Below the pieces are notes generated by a model. The model was not told the origin of the DNA. It did not search any database and was given only the letters and a program-made list of their open reading frames with translations. A DNA stretch of 64,000 nt from CAWAWP01 sp963841205 (GTDB lineage Bacteria > Chloroflexota > Ktedonobacteria > Ktedonobacterales > JADMIN01): contig CAWJCH010000040.1 in NCBI GenBank assembly GCA_963841205.1, forward strand, positions 310,001 through 374,000, written 5' to 3'. This document shows, in pieces, positions 1-8,436 of this stretch (position 1 is the stretch's first letter; each line of letters starts with the position of its first letter). The position numbers and the translations under genes were made by a program.

Positions 1-135
1 TGCGTGGGGGCAACCGTAGGAATGATGGACGATGAAGTCGCTGCCACCGCCCGCGACAGCGCGCTCGTGGCAGCCGATCGGACTGGATTCTACTCGTGTG
101 CGATTTCCCGATGAAGGGAGACAGAAAGAAGCGAC
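1..135. other. Left edge, no confident gene
   Basis: A frame on the plus strand is open from base 1 to a TGA at about 112 and could be the last 37 codons of a gene entering from the left. It has no recognisable motif, so I do not call it. The last 20 bases carry the purine-rich ribosome-binding region of the dps gene. Confidence 0.3.
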
Positions 136-714
136 ATGTCTACTGGCACGCACCAAGACACCCGCAAGGCCACGGCAAATGGCAGCACCATCGTCGTCGG
201 GAAGGCCTTCCCTGCGCCGTCACACCTTTCCACCAAGACCGATCTAACGGCGCAGGAATCGCTCGCGATCACCGAAATCCTCAATCCACTGATCGCGGAT
301 CTTTTCGCGCTCTACCTCAAAACGAAGAACTTCCATTGGCACCTCGCAGGCCCGCACTTCCGCGACTATCACCTGCTCTTCGACAAGCAGGGCGACCAGA
401 TCTTCGCCGCGACCGACCAACTCGCCGAGCGTGTGCGCAAGGTCGGCGGAACCACTATCCGTAGCATCGCCCATATCAGCCAGTTGCAGACGATCACTGA
501 CGACAATCAGGAGTTCGTGCCTGCGCGAGAGATGGCGCAGCGCCTCATGGACGACAACCGTGCGCTCGCTCGCAGCATCCGCACCGCACACGAGGTCTGC
601 GACCGCTGCCGGGATTACGCCACGGCAAGCATATTGGAGATCCTGCTTGACGAGGCGGAGCGCCGCACGTGGTTCCTCTTCGAGATTGTGCAAGCGAGTG
701 ATAATGCACGCTAG
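136..714 (+). CDS. dps: Dps-family ferroxidase / DNA-protecting protein
   Basis: Dps proteins form cytoplasmic dodecamers that oxidise and store iron with peroxide and shield DNA in stationary phase. The 192-residue product has the complete inter-subunit ferroxidase set: His67 (in FHWHLAG), His79 and Asp83 (in YHLLFD), and Asp94 and Glu98 (in TDQLAER), spaced as in E. coli Dps. An N-terminal tail of about 40 residues precedes the four-helix bundle; it is Thr/Ser/Lys-rich and might contact DNA. The start is preceded by a purine-rich GGGAGACAGAAAG stretch. The gene stands alone, with an alcohol-dehydrogenase relic following on the same strand. Family assignment is firm; iron storage or DNA binding is inferred. 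Confidence 0.92.
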   Translation: MSTGTHQDTRKATANGSTIVVGKAFPAPSHLSTKTDLTAQESLAITEILNPLIADLFALYLKTKNFHWHLAGPHFRDYHLLFDKQGDQIFAATDQLAERVRKVGGTTIRSIAHISQLQTITDDNQEFVPAREMAQRLMDDNRALARSIRTAHEVCDRCRDYATASILEILLDEAERRTWFLFEIVQASDNAR

Positions 715-756
715 GAGCCCAGTGAGCAGACACCCGGAGATGCGAGAGATCGGCGC

Positions 757-1080
757 GTGAGGGCTGTCATCGTCCGCGGATTAGGCGAAGGTACAGTGGA
801 AAGCGTCGAGGACGTGCGCATCTAATGGGCCACTGACGCCCTGTTCCGCTCACCTCTTCGGCCATCTCCGGCACCGACCCGCACGACTATGAGGGGCGCG
901 AGCCGCTGGGCGTGGTCGAGGAGGTTGGTTCCGCCGTCGTCTCCATCCAGCGGGGCGACCGCGTGACCGTGCCGACGTGCGCTGCCCGCGTGGTCCGTCC
1001 CACCGGATGGCTCGGCATCGCAGGCGTCCTCTTGCTCGTCTGGCAGCTTGAGGCGCGTGCCAGTGCCGCGCCTGCCCCGT
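757..1080 (+). pseudogene. Relic of a zinc-dependent alcohol/formaldehyde dehydrogenase
   Basis: From a GTG at 757 the frame reads an MDR-type N-terminus (RAVIVRG then VESVEDVRI) and hits TAA at 823. In the next frames the sequence continues as dehydrogenase: DALFRLTSSAISGTD, then REPLGVVEEVGSAV and RGDRVTVPTCA, with the usual H-E region before PLG shortened. It then jumps directly to RVVRPTGWLGIAGV, which normally lies near the C-terminus of glutathione-independent formaldehyde dehydrogenases. The Rossmann domain is therefore deleted. The gene has a premature stop, at least one frameshift and a large internal deletion, and cannot make a functional enzyme. Confidence 0.65.
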
Positions 1081-1140
1081 AAGTAGAGCGCGGGCGGCCA
1101 GAACGCGGGACCATAGTGCTGATGAAACAGACGGCCCGGA

Positions 1141-1509
1141 TCAGGAGGTCTTGGGGCGCGTTGTGGTGTAGATCAGGGAGTGCTCCAGCGCGTGCTCGCG
1201 GATCGGTCGGGACGCCTGGTATTCTGGGCTGCGCACCATCTGCATGAACGCTCGCTGCGAGGGATACTCGATGATCGCGATGGCGTCCCACCTTTCGTCG
1301 CTGATCAACAAGTCCTCGAAATACCCGAAATAGAGTTCGCGCGCTCCGAATTTCGCCAGGATGGGTGCCCGCGCCTCCAAGTAGCGCTCGTACTCCTCGC
1401 GTCCGCCATCCCTCACGAAATTCAACAGGTTGACCATCACTATGGGCCCCAACGCAGCGTGGTCACCGAGTGCCCGCGGCGCCTCGGGGGTCGGAACGAT
1501 CGCGTTCAT
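1141..1509 (-). CDS. DUF1330 family protein
   Basis: This 122-residue protein belongs to the dimeric alpha-beta barrel DUF1330 group (ABM/Dabb-like ferredoxin fold). Typical elements are PIVMVNLLNF, a central YERYLEARAPILAKFGAR helix, and AIIEYPSQRAF followed by SPEYQASRPIRE. No catalytic role is established for the family. The internal ATG at 1509 was chosen because GGGGAGG sits 6 bases upstream; the open frame extends another 26 codons but with arginine-rich, non-homologous sequence. It is convergent with the dehydrogenase relic and has no obvious operon partner. Confidence 0.8.
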   Translation of the reverse strand: MNAIVPTPEAPRALGDHAALGPIVMVNLLNFVRDGGREEYERYLEARAPILAKFGARELYFGYFEDLLISDERWDAIAIIEYPSQRAFMQMVRSPEYQASRPIREHALEHSLIYTTTRPKTS

Positions 1510-2078
1510 GTCGTCGCCTCCCCGTCGTCTCTTCCTTGTCGCGTGGCCCACGGCATTTAGATCTCCGGACACCGCTCTCGCGAACATCCGAGGCTTTCCG
1601 GCGCCACTTCCGCAGAGACTGCCGTCTGAGTGCCCGCGGTTCCCGCGTCATGACATGCCGTCGGCAGCCCACCGGAGGCGGCTGCCGATGCCGTATGCGG
1701 CCATCGTGCCGTGCCCCTATGGTAGGCATGACACTTGTGCACTCGTATCGTCAACAGTTACGACTTCATCTCGCGAACGCCCCGGTCGCCGGCTGGGAGC
1801 AGAAACCGTCCTGCTGATCGAGATCAGCCTCATCACTGAGTTCCAGGGAAGCCAGTGGATCATGTACCTGGCTCTCATGCGAGTGAGTTGAGGACTTCAT
1901 GTTACCTGCTCGGCAGGGCGTGATGGCAAGGCCTGACGGGTAGCGAAGGTACGGTAGTGGTACATCATCTGCACCACTCCCCCACTGGTGCTTGTTTTGC
2001 CAGCCTCGTTGGGCGATTCGCCTCGCCGTACCATCTCGCTGCCCCCGTCCGGTCCTCACCCAGCGCAATGTCAAAGAC
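1510..2078. other. Intergenic region, no gene seen
   Basis: About 570 bases between the divergently read DUF1330 gene and the next hairpin. Open frames here are short, overlap on both strands and show no family motif. I see no repeat or tRNA. Confidence 0.5.
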
Positions 2079-2104
2079 GGCCTGCCCGAGGAATCGGGCA
2101 GGCC
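2079..2104 (-). terminator. Perfect 11-bp stem with GGAA loop
   Basis: The arms GGCCTGCCCGA and TCGGGCAGGCC flank a GGAA tetraloop. It lies 74 bases beyond the stop codon of the zinc-ribbon membrane protein on the minus strand. Only a weak T run (GTCTTTG) follows on that strand, so termination is likely but not certain. Confidence 0.55.
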
Positions 2105-2177
2105 TCTATGGTCGTCGGAGTCTCGATGGTCGGTTCACGAGATGGCGTTGGACCTCACGGGAACGAGGAGGGCGGCG

Positions 2178-2831
2178 TCACCGCTCCATGCGGGCGCCCT
2201 GACGAGCGGGCGATCGGCTGCCGCCGTCCATCGCGCCGCCGCCGTAGCCGCAGTACGGGCAGACGTTCCACTTGAGCTCGAGCAGGTGTTCGCATCGCGG
2301 GCAAGGCCGCCGCAGCTTGGTGCCGCAGGAGGGGCAGACCTGGAACTCGTTGTCGACGCGGTAGTGGCAGGTGGGGCACGTCTGGCGCTCGGTCATCTCG
2401 GCGAGCAGCGACTCTTCTTCGAGCTGGCGCTCGTAGAGCTCGGCGAGGGTCTGGCGCGGGCGGACGACGAGGTAGATGAAGAGGCCGCCCAGGCTGAAGA
2501 CGGCGACCAGCAGCGTTGCCGTGATCTGGAGGACGGTATCTTGCGTGCGACTGCGCACGTCGCGCCAGGTCCAGAAGATCAGGGCGACCCAGAAGATGAC
2601 GATGAAGGCGGCGAAGAAGAAGACGACGATGAAGAGCAAGCCCTGCAAGTTCGAGAGCGGGCTACTCGACGTGGACGCGGAGGAGACCGCCGGCACGTCG
2701 GTTGCGGGCGGTGTTGTCGCCGACGGGCTGGGGGTGCCGGCGGCCAGATGCTGCGCGGCGAGTGTTATCCCGTTATGGAGCACATCCGCAGCGGATGCAA
2801 CGCCGTGCTGGAGCAGGAGAAGACTACTCAC
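2178..2831 (-). CDS. Double zinc-ribbon membrane protein
   Basis: The 217-residue protein has a Ser/Thr/Pro-rich N-terminal stretch (about 30-60), two hydrophobic segments (about 62-87 and 98-120), a charged coiled region (about 125-148), and then two zinc ribbons with CPTC...CPSC and CPRC...CPYC pairs. The ribbons would face the cytoplasm if both helices cross the membrane. The start is a GTG with AGAGGTGG 7 bases upstream. The function is unknown; similar DZANK-type ribbon plus membrane architectures are common in Chloroflexota. It is a single-gene unit followed by a strong hairpin. Confidence 0.75.
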   Translation of the reverse strand: MSSLLLLQHGVASAADVLHNGITLAAQHLAAGTPSPSATTPPATDVPAVSSASTSSSPLSNLQGLLFIVVFFFAAFIVIFWVALIFWTWRDVRSRTQDTVLQITATLLVAVFSLGGLFIYLVVRPRQTLAELYERQLEEESLLAEMTERQTCPTCHYRVDNEFQVCPSCGTKLRRPCPRCEHLLELKWNVCPYCGYGGGAMDGGSRSPARQGARMER

Positions 2832-3127
2832 TCAAAGCCACCTCTTTCGCCGCACTCGACTTTCGCCTGACTTGCCACACCGAACCTCTTCGCACCTTCT
2901 CGGCTTTGCATCCGATCGCGATGGTATCCATGCATTTCGCCCCACATAAGGGTCGGCGCAGATCGAACCCTTAATCGTCTCTAACGTGAGTGATGGCGGG
3001 GACGTCACGCGCACCATTGAGTTTCGCTACGTTGGTTGGGAGACAGCCAAGAGCCCAGGGCAAGCCGTCACGGGAATGTAGGATACCAGCATCGCCACAC
3101 CCTGTTCAAGCAGCCATGCCTACCGGG
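2832..3127. other. Intergenic region upstream of the zinc-ribbon gene
   Basis: About 300 bases between two minus-strand genes. Apart from the ribosome-binding site of the zinc-ribbon gene I see no coding potential, and I cannot place a convincing promoter. Confidence 0.4.
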
Positions 3128-6085
3128 CTACTGTTGCGTCCTTACCGCCACCTCATCCCCTTCACTTTGCATGCCACTCAACCGAAAGAGCAGCGTTTGG
3201 ATCTCGCCGCCGCGCAGCCGTATGCGTACACCCGTACTCAAGATGCGTGCCAAACGCCGCTGTTCAGCTGATGGGGCGGCATCTTCGGCAAGTGTGATGA
3301 GGGAGACATCGTCGAACGGCTGCACGAGGATCACCTCGGCGTTCTCGCCATGGCTCGCCATGTTGACTATACGCACGATGAGCCCGTCGCCTCGCTCGCT
3401 GCGCTTGACGGCGCTGACGATGACGGTTCCTGGCGCGACGTGGACGAAGCTCCAGCTGCTGGGGAGGCTGCCGTCATGCTGCTCTTGCGCGAGGGCGCGG
3501 AGCGGCGCCTCGTACGCGTGGGCCTCTTGCAGCACGACGGCGTCTTCGGCGTCCCACGCGCCGGCATGCGGCATAACGGCGTATTCGAAGGTGTGTCGGC
3601 CGAGCCCCTGCCCGGCGGGCGTGTGGAGCGGGGGGCCGGCGTGACCCCGGCGCGTAGTGAGATCGTCGCGCGAGAGCCACTCGACGCAGCGCAGGAGGGT
3701 CAGCGCGACCGCACTCGACGCGCCGTCGTCGCTGATCACGACCTCGTACTCCGGGAGGCCGCGATTGAGGATGGCCAGGCCCGCGGCGCCGTCGCTGAGA
3801 TCGACGAAGCGCTTCTGCGGATTGGTGTCCACCGGCGCCTCGATCCACTCCGCCCAGGGCGGCTCGCCAGGCTGCGGCTCCCTGCGGGCGGGGCGGCGCG
3901 TCACGCAGAAGGTATCTTCGGCGTCGGCGGAATCGGCGACGAAGGGCACGGGAAATACGGCGCGCAGGCGGTGGTCGCGCGCGGCGTTCTCGACGGTGGT
4001 GCGCAGCTCAACGCGGTGCGCACCACCGTCGAGCGAGATGTCCGTCGTGATGTCGCACTGGACGAGCTCGCGGGAGCGTCCTACGCGGTCGAGGGTGCAG
4101 CCGGCGGGCAGCATATAGGTCGCGCTGACGCGGATGGTCGCCCGTGCGGGACCGGCCTCGATCAGGGAGAGCTGCGGCGGCCAGGCGGGTGCGGCGATCG
4201 TCGTGTCGCGCGCGGGCGGAGAGTAGTTATAGAGGTCCCCCACATCGCCGGTATCGACAAATTGATGGAGTCCGGCGTAGTCGCGGCCCGTGCGCTTGTC
4301 GGCGAGCGTGAAGGCGCCGGTCGCGTCGTCGATGGTGACGCGGAGATGCGCGTTCTCCAGCGAGGTTTCGGTGGCAAAGACGGTGCGGCTCAGCGGCTTC
4401 GTCTCGACGAGACGTCGTTGGGCGTTGGAGGAGTCTCCGGCGCGCGGGCGGAGGAAGAGGACGCGCCCGCCGTACTGTGGGACGTCGCGCGCGAGCAGGA
4501 GGATCTCCGACTTCTCGGCTTCGCGGGCGACGACGCGGAAGGTGGTGATCTCTGGGCGCTGCAGCAGCGCCTGGATCTCCGGCAAGAGCCGGGAGACAAC
4601 GGCGAGGTTGGGCGAGACGTTCTGCGAGACGGTCAGGCGCAGCTCGGCAGTATCCGCTGCCTCGTGCACGTCGAGTTGGGCGTCGAGGATGGAGTACCCG
4701 AGGGCCTGGCCCTCGCTCGCCGTGCCGATAACGCCCGCGACGAATCCTTTGTCCACGCGCTCGTCGAGCAGCACGCCGCCGCGCGCGGAAAGCACCTGAT
4801 AGGGCAGTTCACGGCCTTCGTCGTCCACCAGCTCGGCATCTGGGGAGAGCAAGACGACTTCGCAGCGCACGGCCTCGGTACGCGGGCCGCCGGCGGGATT
4901 GAAGACGACGATGGGGGTTGCTCCGGCGGGACCGTGGGAATCCACACGAGTGGCGAGCGAGGCAAGCGCCTGCGCCGTCACCCCTTCGCCGATCTGCTCG
5001 CTCTGGGCGAAGCGCGGCATCATCTCGGCATGGACCTCATCGATGCCGCAGCCGCAGATGCTGTCGTGCGGGTGGTTGTGCAGCAGGTGGCGCCAGGCGA
5101 TGGTGAGCAATCCCCCCGGGTAGCGCTCGCCTAGCGCCCAGGCCCAGGTCGCCGCGGGCTCGGCCAGTCGCGTGAGCAGGGCCTCGCAGGCGGCGTTTCG
5201 CTGCTTGAGCCACATGCGCGTGGAGAGGACGCCGGGGAGCAGATGAGCGGAGTGGCTGCTGCGGAACTCGCCGACGTGCTGGGGCAAGGTCTCACGGGTC
5301 TGCTTGAGGCGGGCGATGTAGTCGGGGAGGGTGCCAATAGTGAGGTCGATGCCGTCTGCGGCGAGGAGTTGGTTGGCTTTGGCGATGGCCTCGGGGAGCC
5401 GCGGCTGCGGCTCCATGTGATCGGTGCCGTTCATCAGCAGGGAGGTGTCGATGACGGCGCGGGAGGCCATCCTGGCGGCGATAAGGTGCGCGCGGGCGGA
5501 GAGCGACTCGGCATCGAGGGGCAGTGAGGCGGCGTTGGAGTAGCCGAAATCGTCGTAGAGCCAGGCGACGAGCACCTGCGCGCCGTCGGGCGCTGCCCAG
5601 GTGAAGGCGCCCTTGTCTTTGCCGGGCGGGACGCCGCGCCAGAAGACGGCGTTATCGATGCCGAAGCCGCGCAGGATCTGCGGGAGCTGGGCTATGTGAC
5701 CGAAGGTGTCGGGGACGTAGCCGACTGACATGACGCCGCCGTAGTCCACACCCATGCGACGCCCTACCAGGAGGTTGCGGATGAGAGATTCGCCGCTGAC
5801 GAGGAATTCGTCGGGCTGGAGGTACCAAGGGCCAATCTGGAGGCGTCCTTGGCGAGCCAGATTTCGCAAGCGATCGGCGTTCTCAGGGTGGACTTCGAGA
5901 TAGTCTTCGAGGACGATGGTCTGCCCATCGAGCATGAAGTGGGTGAAAGCGGGGTCGGCTTCGAGGGTGTCGAGCACGAGATCGACGGCGCGGACCAGAC
6001 GCATGCGGAACTGCTGGAAGGTGAGGTACCATTCGCGATCCCAGTGGGTGTGAGGTACCACCAGCAGGTGAGTCTCGGCGGCCAT
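3128..6085 (-). CDS. Glycoside hydrolase family 38 alpha-mannosidase
   Basis: GH38 enzymes release alpha-linked mannose by a zinc-dependent retaining mechanism. The 985-residue product opens with PHTHWDREW (zinc ligands His14 and Asp16), has the nucleophile in VPDTFGH (Asp126), and carries a later HNHPHDSICG motif that fits the remaining zinc-binding histidine. The central and C-terminal beta domains follow, matching the usual length of bacterial family members such as MngB-like enzymes. The internal ATG was chosen because GGAG lies 6 bases upstream and because family similarity begins exactly there; 46 further codons upstream are open but look random. No signal peptide is seen, so a cytoplasmic oligosaccharide or mannosylglycerate-type substrate is plausible. 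No sugar transporter is adjacent. Confidence 0.93.
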   Translation of the reverse strand: MAAETHLLVVPHTHWDREWYLTFQQFRMRLVRAVDLVLDTLEADPAFTHFMLDGQTIVLEDYLEVHPENADRLRNLARQGRLQIGPWYLQPDEFLVSGESLIRNLLVGRRMGVDYGGVMSVGYVPDTFGHIAQLPQILRGFGIDNAVFWRGVPPGKDKGAFTWAAPDGAQVLVAWLYDDFGYSNAASLPLDAESLSARAHLIAARMASRAVIDTSLLMNGTDHMEPQPRLPEAIAKANQLLAADGIDLTIGTLPDYIARLKQTRETLPQHVGEFRSSHSAHLLPGVLSTRMWLKQRNAACEALLTRLAEPAATWAWALGERYPGGLLTIAWRHLLHNHPHDSICGCGIDEVHAEMMPRFAQSEQIGEGVTAQALASLATRVDSHGPAGATPIVVFNPAGGPRTEAVRCEVVLLSPDAELVDDEGRELPYQVLSARGGVLLDERVDKGFVAGVIGTASEGQALGYSILDAQLDVHEAADTAELRLTVSQNVSPNLAVVSRLLPEIQALLQRPEITTFRVVAREAEKSEILLLARDVPQYGGRVLFLRPRAGDSSNAQRRLVETKPLSRTVFATETSLENAHLRVTIDDATGAFTLADKRTGRDYAGLHQFVDTGDVGDLYNYSPPARDTTIAAPAWPPQLSLIEAGPARATIRVSATYMLPAGCTLDRVGRSRELVQCDITTDISLDGGAHRVELRTTVENAARDHRLRAVFPVPFVADSADAEDTFCVTRRPARREPQPGEPPWAEWIEAPVDTNPQKRFVDLSDGAAGLAILNRGLPEYEVVISDDGASSAVALTLLRCVEWLSRDDLTTRRGHAGPPLHTPAGQGLGRHTFEYAVMPHAGAWDAEDAVVLQEAHAYEAPLRALAQEQHDGSLPSSWSFVHVAPGTVIVSAVKRSERGDGLIVRIVNMASHGENAEVILVQPFDDVSLITLAEDAAPSAEQRRLARILSTGVRIRLRGGEIQTLLFRLSGMQSEGDEVAVRTQQ

Positions 6086-6486
6086 GCTGCTCCTACACTG
6101 TGCATCATCTCGCAGGCGTGTCATCCGCGCGTCCCGTGCTGTGACGCGGATGTTCTGGGAAGTATAGCGCATCTCAGGAGTATCCGTATGCGGTTGGTAC
6201 GGTGCGGACGCTGCATCTAGCATGCCAGCGCCGCGACCATCGTTGAGCCAGCAACGCTTGGGGCTTCAATAGTTGAGCAAAACGTTACCAAACGTGTCAC
6301 CCGTTCGCGCTACGCCGGTTGACGAGACAACTCGGCGGCAGGTTGGACTACGGCCAACCTTTGCATGGTTTGCCACTCCTGGTGTCGCCTGTCCAAGAGT
6401 GCTTTGATGGCCTTGCGGTCTGCACAGGCTGCTAACTCTTGATCGCCTAGACGACCCGCCAGGTGCTCAGCCGCATTGGTGTCGGC

Positions 6487-6510
6487 ATGGTTGGTGGGCC
6501 CACCAACCAT
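6487..6510. repeat. 24-bp perfect palindrome inside the tnpB relic
   Basis: The 12-base arm ATGGTTGGTGGG is followed directly by its reverse complement with no spacer. It falls in the zinc-finger region of tnpB, exactly where the reading frame changes, so one arm looks like an inserted inverted duplication rather than a native site. Confidence 0.8.
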
Positions 6511-6837
6511 ACTGCCCACAAACCATACAACAGAACGTCTGTTGGTTGGGACGGTTCTCGCGGCCGACCTGGTGACAGCGATGACATTCCTGGGACCTGT
6601 AGGCGCTCTTGACCTTGCGGGCACGGATGCCTCGCTTGGCTGCGCCCCAGGCCAGTTGCGGCGGGATATGGGCCAGATTGGAAGCGTACAGGTACGCGTT
6701 CATCCGACGTGCTTTCAACTTCATCCCCGCAACGTGTCAGCTGCTCGTAGACAAACTGGGCATCAGGGTAATCGCGGTAGAGTCCATTGACGGCACGGTT
6801 AATCTCTTGTCGCACCTGCCGCGCCAACTTCGTGTGT

Positions 6838-6876
6838 GTGCGCGTGGAGGGTGCGCGTGGAGGGTGCGCGTGGAGG
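6838..6876. repeat. Three tandem copies of a 13-bp unit
   Basis: The unit GTGCGCGTGGAGG occurs three times head to tail. Since 13 is not a multiple of three, each extra copy shifts the tnpB frame, and the frame does change here. Confidence 0.9.
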
Positions 6877-7410
6877 GCAGGCGCGTGACGCCTTTCTTTT
6901 TGAGGCAGGCACGCAGTTTGGCTTTGCGACGGCGCTTCTCTCTATCCCGTTTGTGGCGCTCGGCTAGTGTGCCAGTGAACGTGCCATCGTGCTGGCCTGT
7001 TGAGGCGGTGAGGAAGTTGGCAATGCCCACGTCTACGCCGATCACGGGCGCATCTGTGGGGGTCTCTACCTTCACCTGCTCGTCATAGGAGAGCGTCAGC
7101 CACCAGCCATCCGCTTTGCGGGCCAGCACCATGCTGGTGTTGAAGGTTTTGCCCGCGAGCGCCTGCCGATGATGAGCGGCCAGTTTCACGGGCAGGAAGA
7201 CGGGGTGCCCTTTCTCCAGAGTGGACAGGCGCAGCCAGTAATCAAAGGTGCTCTCCTCTGCGAGCTGAAGCAGCGCCACATTGGCGTTGGCCTGAATCAC
7301 CGGCTCTTTCAAGATGGGCGTATTCCAGATGCGTTCCAGTCGCGCCATTGGGGCGGCGCTTCGTCTGGCTCGTGGGCTTCTTCATAGGCGGCCAGCGCGT
7401 CTAGGTACCC

Positions 7411-7440
7411 AGGTACTCGTGCGCTAGGTACTCGTGCGCG
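7411..7440. repeat. Two tandem copies of a 15-bp unit
   Basis: AGGTACTCGTGCGC plus one variable base is repeated twice, with a partial third copy before it. On the minus strand it duplicates a short AHEYL peptide in the N-terminal part of tnpB. Confidence 0.85.
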
Positions 7441-7538
7441 GCATTGGCGTAGTTGCTTCGCCAGGACTGGGCGATACCGGCGGCGTGCTGAATTGCCACG
7501 CGCTGCCAGCGCTGCGAGAGCGAACTCTCGAAGCAGGG

Positions 7539-7578
7539 AGCCAGGGAGCCAGGGAGCCAGGGAGCCAGGGAGCCAGGG
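7539..7578. repeat. Five tandem copies of an 8-bp unit
   Basis: AGCCAGGG is repeated five times without error, with an imperfect copy immediately before. In tnpB it would read as repeated Leu-Pro-Gly-Ser-Leu-Ala-Pro-Trp. The array shifts frame depending on copy number and lies in the N-terminal third of tnpB. Confidence 0.92.
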
Positions 7579-7727
7579 GAGCCATTGGGTTCCGCTTCGA
7601 TGCAAAAGTAGGTCGTGTACGCCTGACAGCAGCTGCAGGTATTCGGCGGCCAGCGCATCCAGCGTGGCGATCTTGGCATGGTTGGCGTCACAGGGGTGAA
7701 TATGGGTCACGGCACGAGTCAGGCGCA

Positions 7728-8300
7728 TCAGTCCACCTCCAGGGCCGCGAGCAATTGCGCCTTCTTGCGGCTTGCCCGCCTGCGGCCATAGAGCCGAGCA
7801 CAGAACGAGGTGATGATGGCAACGAAGTCTTGCATCAGGTCGGCCTGTTCCTCCGCCGCCTCGTTGATGATGACCAGTTCGCGGCCTTGCGTCTTGAGGA
7901 GCGTCTGAATGTAGGCCACGCCGACGCGGGAGCAACGGTCCTGGTGCTCGACCACGATATGACTGATGCTAGGGTCGGCCAGCAGGGCGAGGAACTGCGG
8001 GCGCTGGTCATTGACGCCAGCGCCACATTCCTTGACAACTTTTGCCACCCGCCAGCCTTTCGCCGCGCAGAAGGCAGAAACGCGCTCGGCCTGGCTGTCG
8101 AGGGTCTTGCGGTTCTCAGCCGAAGAGACACGGGCATAGACCACCACCTTCTGCGGGCGAACGGCTTGTGACAGTGGCGGCACATCGATAATCACGGTGC
8201 CAGACGGCAACTGATGGGCGGGCAATTCGCCCCGTTGCCACATGCGCCACGCAGTCTGATAGCTAATGCCTTGTTGCTTGGCATAGGCGGAAAGTTTCAT
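7728..8300 (-). CDS. tnpA: IS607-family serine recombinase (TnpA)
   Basis: This 190-residue transposase of IS607 elements combines a MerR-like N-terminal helix-turn-helix (about residues 1-50; KLSAYAKQQGISYQTAW) with a serine resolvase catalytic domain. The catalytic serine is in VVVYARVSSAENRKTL, and the conserved ISHIVVEHQDRCSRVG segment follows. Both regions are intact, so the recombinase may still be active. I start at the inner ATG, where family homology begins; seven extra codons upstream are possible. The stop overlaps the first codon of the tnpB relic, the usual IS607 layout. IS607 elements lack terminal inverted repeats, so exact ends are not visible. Confidence 0.9.
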   Translation of the reverse strand: MKLSAYAKQQGISYQTAWRMWQRGELPAHQLPSGTVIIDVPPLSQAVRPQKVVVYARVSSAENRKTLDSQAERVSAFCAAKGWRVAKVVKECGAGVNDQRPQFLALLADPSISHIVVEHQDRCSRVGVAYIQTLLKTQGRELVIINEAAEEQADLMQDFVAIITSFCARLYGRRRASRKKAQLLAALEVD

Positions 8301-8436
8301 GTCCACAGCGTAGGACAACACCGGGCATTTATCACATATATGACTATATTTGATAGCAGATGTCTATACACCAAAACTCAGGACTAGATACCTGAGGCTT
8401 GCGGTCTAGGGTGGACAGTGGGGACGGCGGCGCGGG

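Larger units (their letters stand above)
6310..7728 (-). pseudogene. tnpB: Broken IS607-type tnpB
   Basis: TnpB is the RuvC-like RNA-guided nuclease carried by IS605 and IS607 elements. The start ATG at 7728 overlaps the tnpA stop (TGATG). Pieces of one protein are spread over all three minus frames: an N-terminal part with DALAAEYLQLL, a central part with KLAAHHRQALAGK and the RuvC-I motif VIGVDVGIANFLTASTG, a zinc-finger part with CHRCH...CMVCG, and a C-terminal part with ADTNAAEHLAGRLGD. At least four frame changes separate them. Several coincide with short tandem duplications or a palindrome listed separately. It cannot encode a full TnpB. Confidence 0.85.

Noticed and set aside
2041..2110. 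Riboswitch-like structure near 2080
   Set aside because: It is a single perfect hairpin without conserved loops and is better explained as a terminator.
3350..5134. Plus-strand open frame of 594 codons
   Set aside because: It is antisense to the GH38 mannosidase, Gly/Glu/Arg-rich and without motifs; the mannosidase has clear catalytic residues.
7411..7578. CRISPR-like repeats
   Set aside because: The arrays are direct head-to-tail short units with no spacers, lying within a tnpB relic.
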